A stretch of 15,433 nucleotides of DNA, from assembly GCA_022452125.1 (NCBI GenBank), contig JAKURJ010000030.1, positions 1 through 15,433 on the forward strand, given 5' to 3'. This DNA is from Candidatus Poseidoniaceae archaeon (GTDB lineage: Archaea > Thermoplasmatota > Poseidoniia > Poseidoniales > Poseidoniaceae). Below the pieces are notes generated by a model. That model did not search any database and was not told where the DNA came from. It saw only the letters and a program-made list of their open reading frames with translations. Position 1 is the first letter of the stretch. Each line of letters begins with the position of its first letter. Of this stretch, positions 12,778-15,433 are shown in pieces. The position numbers and the translations under genes are program-made.

Positions 12778-14103
12778 TTCTGCTATTTCGACATCCGAGT
12801 CATCCCATTCAGTATCTTCAGAAATATCGATTCCTTTGTCCCAATCAATCTCTTGGTCTTCTTGCCATTCTTCTTCCGATTCTTCATTTGTTTCAGGGCC
12901 TTCTTCCTCAGTTTCTTCGTCATCTTCCACATCAACTACTCGAGAAATGTCTACAGATTTAGCGTTGAGGAACATTTCTGAAGTCATTCTGCTGGTTCTG
13001 AGTGTCGGCCGCAGAAGAAGAATCATTGCACATATTGAGAGAACGTGTCCAAAGATCATGACCTCTTTTAGGTTGTCAAATGTACCTGTCAACATTGCAA
13101 CAGACCCAGCATATGCGTAGCCAAAGGAGATTCCCAGCGGAAGCGATGCATCTTCAGATATCAACCTCTTACCATCCCGAACTGTGTAAGTAGTCAAAGA
13201 CCACACGGCAAATATTACTGTAAAGGCCATTAGCAAGCCTTCTTCTATTATTGTCGAAATATCCGACGGATTCATCGCAGTCCTTCTGTATATGCTAAAT
13301 GCGTGCCATGTAATGAATAATTGTGCTACAATCATCCACTTGAATGAAAACGCTGCCATGCCCTTTTCATTACCTGATGCCTCTCTTTCATCACGAGTAA
13401 GCCAAAGAGTTACGGCCTGTAGTACAACACTAACTACAATGAACGCAAAACCGCCGATTAACGCATCCTGCAGCGTCATTTTTTCGGTTTGACTAATTAT
13501 TTGACCTAGCCACAAAATTACAAGAGCGAAAATTTGTACTACAAAAATTTGAGATGCAGTAGAGATTTTTTCCTGGTAGGTATGCAACTTCGCATCACCT
13601 AATCCGTTAGCTAACCACTCGACCATACCTGCTCGGAATGATGCAGCTTGGGCTATTGACCACACAATGAACAAAGATGCCAATAACGGCGAAATCCATC
13701 CATTATCGTATCCGCCAGTGAAACTCCAAAGTAGTCCAACAATTATTGTCGCAATTAGGATTGGTACGATTGTAATTCTAAAACTGAAGAATAAACGTAC
13801 TAACCACTGCGATTCGCCTTTTTGTTCTGGCAACTTGGTCAAGTTTTGTACAATTTTAGAATTTGAAAGAATTGCTACTAACACATATGACACTGCCAAT
13901 GAAATAAATGACATAGCAACAAGCACTTCTTGTGATTCGACCAAGAATAGAAGAATAGTAGAGATAAGCGCAATCATGATTATGTGAGGTAAAGTACGCG
14001 GAGATAGCATATTTTTGATCAGTTGGATGATTCCAATCTGTTCAAACGACTCCCCAGATTCGTCACTCATGAGCCCGCCCAAACCGGCGAGTGATAGCAT
14101 CAT
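12763..14103 (-). CDS. Ten-helix membrane protein with strongly acidic C-terminal tail
   Basis: A 446-residue protein with about ten hydrophobic helices (roughly 38-56, 58-79, 106-126, 136-156, 184-203, 212-234, 253-272, 287-306, 322-340 and 347-365). Residues 389-446 form a tail made mostly of Glu and Asp (DVEDDEETEEE, EESEEEWQEDQEIDWD), presumably disordered and cytoplasmic. I see no transporter signature and do not recognise the family. The start at 14103 (ATGATG) has no Shine-Dalgarno site, but ATAACTA about 27 nt upstream could be a TATA box for a leaderless transcript; an alternative ATG is at 14070 (MSDESGES). The stop lies inside the end of the FtsZ-like gene on the other strand. Acidic tails are common in proteins that bind basic partners or cations, which is as far as the sequence goes. 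Confidence 0.72.
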   Translation of the reverse strand: MMLSLAGLGGLMSDESGESFEQIGIIQLIKNMLSPRTLPHIIMIALISTILLFLVESQEVLVAMSFISLAVSYVLVAILSNSKIVQNLTKLPEQKGESQWLVRLFFSFRITIVPILIATIIVGLLWSFTGGYDNGWISPLLASLFIVWSIAQAASFRAGMVEWLANGLGDAKLHTYQEKISTASQIFVVQIFALVILWLGQIISQTEKMTLQDALIGGFAFIVVSVVLQAVTLWLTRDEREASGNEKGMAAFSFKWMIVAQLFITWHAFSIYRRTAMNPSDISTIIEEGLLMAFTVIFAVWSLTTYTVRDGKRLISEDASLPLGISFGYAYAGSVAMLTGTFDNLKEVMIFGHVLSICAMILLLRPTLRTSRMTSEMFLNAKSVDISRVVDVEDDEETEEEGPETNEESEEEWQEDQEIDWDKGIDISEDTEWDDSDVEIAESDEA

Positions 14104-14132
14104 GTTAAGACAAGTGCCCTTGAGGATTAGTT

Positions 14133-14417
14133 ATGGCCAAGAAATTGACAAAGGCATTGCGAGGCAAGCGTCGATGGATTGGTTGTGAATGTGATGGCTT
14201 CAATTCAAGGAGCGAATTGGAGAATCATTTGCAAGATTTACCCGTTAAATTGTACGATTTTGAAGATGGAAAATGCATTTTAGTCGTCCGTTTGGAAGAA
14301 TATGATTCAATTCGGGAATCACTTAGCAAAGGCAGCGTAGTTTGTGTCACTTCAAGCGGCAAGATCCGCTTGGTTCGTGAGCGAATGAATTTCTCTCGAA
14401 AGCCAAGAAAGCGTTGA
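14133..14417 (+). CDS. rnp2: Archaeal RNase P protein component, Pop5/Rnp2-like
   Basis: Probable protein subunit of RNase P, which trims 5' leaders from pre-tRNA. The N-terminal LRGKRRWIG (9-17) fits the LR-KRRYI start of archaeal Pop5 proteins. The segment CILVVRLEEYDSIRESL (48-64) matches the strand and helix (ILRV...VR.AL) before the final strand, and VTSSGKIRLVRERM (72-85) fits the family's closing VSGTI...R motif. At 94 residues it is short, lacking the C-terminal helices of many Pop5 proteins (about 110-140 residues). The basic ends (KKLTKALRGKRR, SRKPRKR) suit RNA binding. GAGGAT at 14122-14127 precedes the ATG. It is divergent from the acidic-tail membrane gene. The call rests on remembered motif similarity, not on a search. 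Confidence 0.65.
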   Translation: MAKKLTKALRGKRRWIGCECDGFNSRSELENHLQDLPVKLYDFEDGKCILVVRLEEYDSIRESLSKGSVVCVTSSGKIRLVRERMNFSRKPRKR

Positions 14418-14443
14418 AGTGCTAAACCGTTCCCCGCTGTATT

Positions 14444-14920
14444 ATGGGAGCAGGAGGAGCCGCACCGCCTGTGAAGAGTGAGGATGTGATGATTCTCATC
14501 GGCTCAACGATTCTTTTGACAATGTTAGTAATACAAGCTTGGTCAACTCCTGTTTCGCTTAATTGCGATGAAGATGGGTGTGATTACTTTGAAGTCAAGT
14601 ATGATTTGTCTGAGGGAGATGTCTTTACTTTAGAAGTACAAGAGGGAGAGGTTAGACCAACTGTGATTTTACCTGATGAGACTTCAGATTTCATTGACAA
14701 TAAAAACAAAGAATGGAAATATGAAGCTAAATCCACAGGAGTTCATACATTCAATTTCTCAGTGGAACAAGATTCGGTGATTGATTATTCAGTAAGTAGA
14801 GGAATAATCATCGATTACGGTCTTTATCCAATTGGAGTCTTGATACTAGCATTTGGAATTTTGAAAAGAATATTCAAGGAAAGCGAAGATGAGCCGATGG
14901 AAGCACTACTGGAAGATTAG
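14444..14920 (+). CDS. Small bitopic membrane protein with extracytoplasmic domain
   Basis: A 158-residue protein: membrane helix at about 15-33, extracytoplasmic beta-rich segment (about 34-120, with C41 and C46 close enough to form a disulfide), second helix at about 124-141 and an acidic cytoplasmic tail. The outer segment (EVKYDLSEGDVFTLEV, STGVHTFNFSVE) resembles small beta-sandwich domains that bind or sense something outside, but no family is recognised. It lies 26 bp after rnp2 with no clear Shine-Dalgarno site, and its stop overlaps the convergent biotin ligase end by 4 bp. MILIG at residue 16 would be an alternative start but would remove only a hydrophilic leader, so the longer form is kept. 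Confidence 0.6.
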   Translation: MGAGGAAPPVKSEDVMILIGSTILLTMLVIQAWSTPVSLNCDEDGCDYFEVKYDLSEGDVFTLEVQEGEVRPTVILPDETSDFIDNKNKEWKYEAKSTGVHTFNFSVEQDSVIDYSVSRGIIIDYGLYPIGVLILAFGILKRIFKESEDEPMEALLED

Positions 14921-15433
14921 ACCCATTCAACTTCTTCTCCATCATCCACAATTACACCGTCTAATACCATTTCTCCGCGTTCATTTAATTCGAACTTTTG
15001 GTAGATTTTCCCATCGAACTTAGGCTTGCCACAATCTAACATTAAATCATGAACTTGTTTTTTGATTCCCTCAAAGTCTACAGGAGGAATACCCTCTTTT
15101 TCTTCCAATAGTGAGGATAATTCAATGTTTAACCTAGCATCGATTGTGTCGTGAGAAATATCGGATATCTCATCAAGGCATGCAATTTCAAAATCTTCAA
15201 AATTTTCATCGCCTTTCAAGTTAATTCCAATCCCGATAATCACCTTTGTGTCCTTTCCGATTGATTTACCTTCGACTAGAATACCACACATTTTCCTATT
15301 TTCATAGAGGATATCATTTGGCCACTTCAATTTCAGACGGATGTCTTTGATTGAATTTAGGAATGCAAGTCCTCCTGCAAGTTGGATTAAACCAGGGTTA
15401 ATGCTTGCACCCTCAGCAATAATCCATGAGCCC
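14917..15433 (-). CDS. birA: Biotin-protein ligase, BirA type (C-terminal part, 5' partial)
   Basis: BirA activates biotin as biotinyl-AMP and transfers it to a lysine of carboxylase carrier domains. The frame is open to the right edge; reading it back gives GSWIIAEGASINPGL and LAGGLAF before the KWPNDILY motif, so the TTG at 15330 is internal and the gene starts outside the window. Conserved elements are KWPNDIL, RKMCGILVEG and IIGIGIN (the biotinyl-AMP site region), followed by a small C-terminal domain (LNERGEMVLDGVIVDDGEEV) typical of the SH3-like end. 171 residues are visible. Whether an N-terminal DNA-binding domain is present cannot be seen. It implies a biotin-dependent carboxylase in the cell. 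It ends convergently against the small membrane protein with a 4-bp overlap. Confidence 0.9.
   Translation of the reverse strand, partial: GSWIIAEGASINPGLIQLAGGLAFLNSIKDIRLKLKWPNDILYENRKMCGILVEGKSIGKDTKVIIGIGINLKGDENFEDFEIACLDEISDISHDTIDARLNIELSSLLEEKEGIPPVDFEGIKKQVHDLMLDCGKPKFDGKIYQKFELNERGEMVLDGVIVDDGEEVEWV

Noticed and set aside
12836..13120. Plus-strand frame rich in serine
   Set aside because: It is the antisense of the Glu/Asp-rich tail of the minus-strand membrane protein; low-complexity shadow.
15328..15330. TTG as the start of a 137-residue biotin ligase fragment
   Set aside because: Translation upstream in the same frame continues typical BirA sequence to the window edge.
1..15433. 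CRISPR arrays, tRNA or rRNA genes, insertion sequences
   Set aside because: No regularly spaced repeats, cloverleaf-like sequence, transposase motifs or flanking terminal repeats were recognised by eye; a tRNA scan would be needed to exclude tRNAs fully.

Overview
The window looks like a piece of a planktonic marine euryarchaeal genome, most likely Marine Group II (Candidatus Poseidoniales). This is inferred from an archaeal RNase P protein (Pop5/Rnp2-like), an FtsZ-family protein, Shine-Dalgarno sites of the GAGGTGA type (matching the archaeal 16S 3' end), tight gene packing and moderate GC. No rRNA or tRNA is present to confirm it. No CRISPR array, insertion sequence or integrase was seen.

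Region 1 (1-4694, + strand) is a dense six-gene run with 1-4 nt overlaps or gaps of up to 9 nt. It encodes an asparagine-synthase-type amidotransferase (5' end outside the window), a proteobacterial-type glutamate-cysteine ligase (GshA family), a saccharopine-dehydrogenase-like oxidoreductase, a polytopic membrane protein, a 2x[4Fe-4S] ferredoxin and a two-helix membrane protein. The first three are linked by overlap or a 1-nt gap and look like one small-molecule pathway whose product I cannot name. A convergent minus-strand gene (4695-5486) encodes a protein with a SAP motif, a Gln-rich linker, four membrane helices and a zinc ribbon.

Region 2 (5548-11368, - strand) is the most striking part: a five-gene cytochrome bc/b6f-type operon read right to left. 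Its products are a secreted, C-terminally anchored protein with a CxCH motif near its mature N-terminus; a small two-helix subunit; a Tat-dependent Rieske protein; a b6-type cytochrome b that keeps the cysteine which binds heme c_n in b6f complexes; and a 940-residue fusion. The fusion joins the cytochrome b C-terminal half (subunit IV, Qo motif PDWY) to an extracytoplasmic domain, a 2x[4Fe-4S] ferredoxin domain and two HdrD-type CCG domains. Predicted topology puts the CCG domains in the cytoplasm, so the complex may couple the membrane quinone pool to a cytoplasmic thiol/disulfide or other CCG-type redox reaction. This is the best candidate for an unusual system here.

Region 3 (11369-15433) begins with a 148-bp divergent intergenic region holding two perfect inverted repeats. 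It continues with a TPR protein and a divergent FtsZ paralogue (+), a ten-helix membrane protein with a very acidic tail (-), an Rnp2/Pop5-like RNase P protein and a small bitopic protein (+), and the C-terminal part of a BirA-type biotin-protein ligase (-) running off the right edge.
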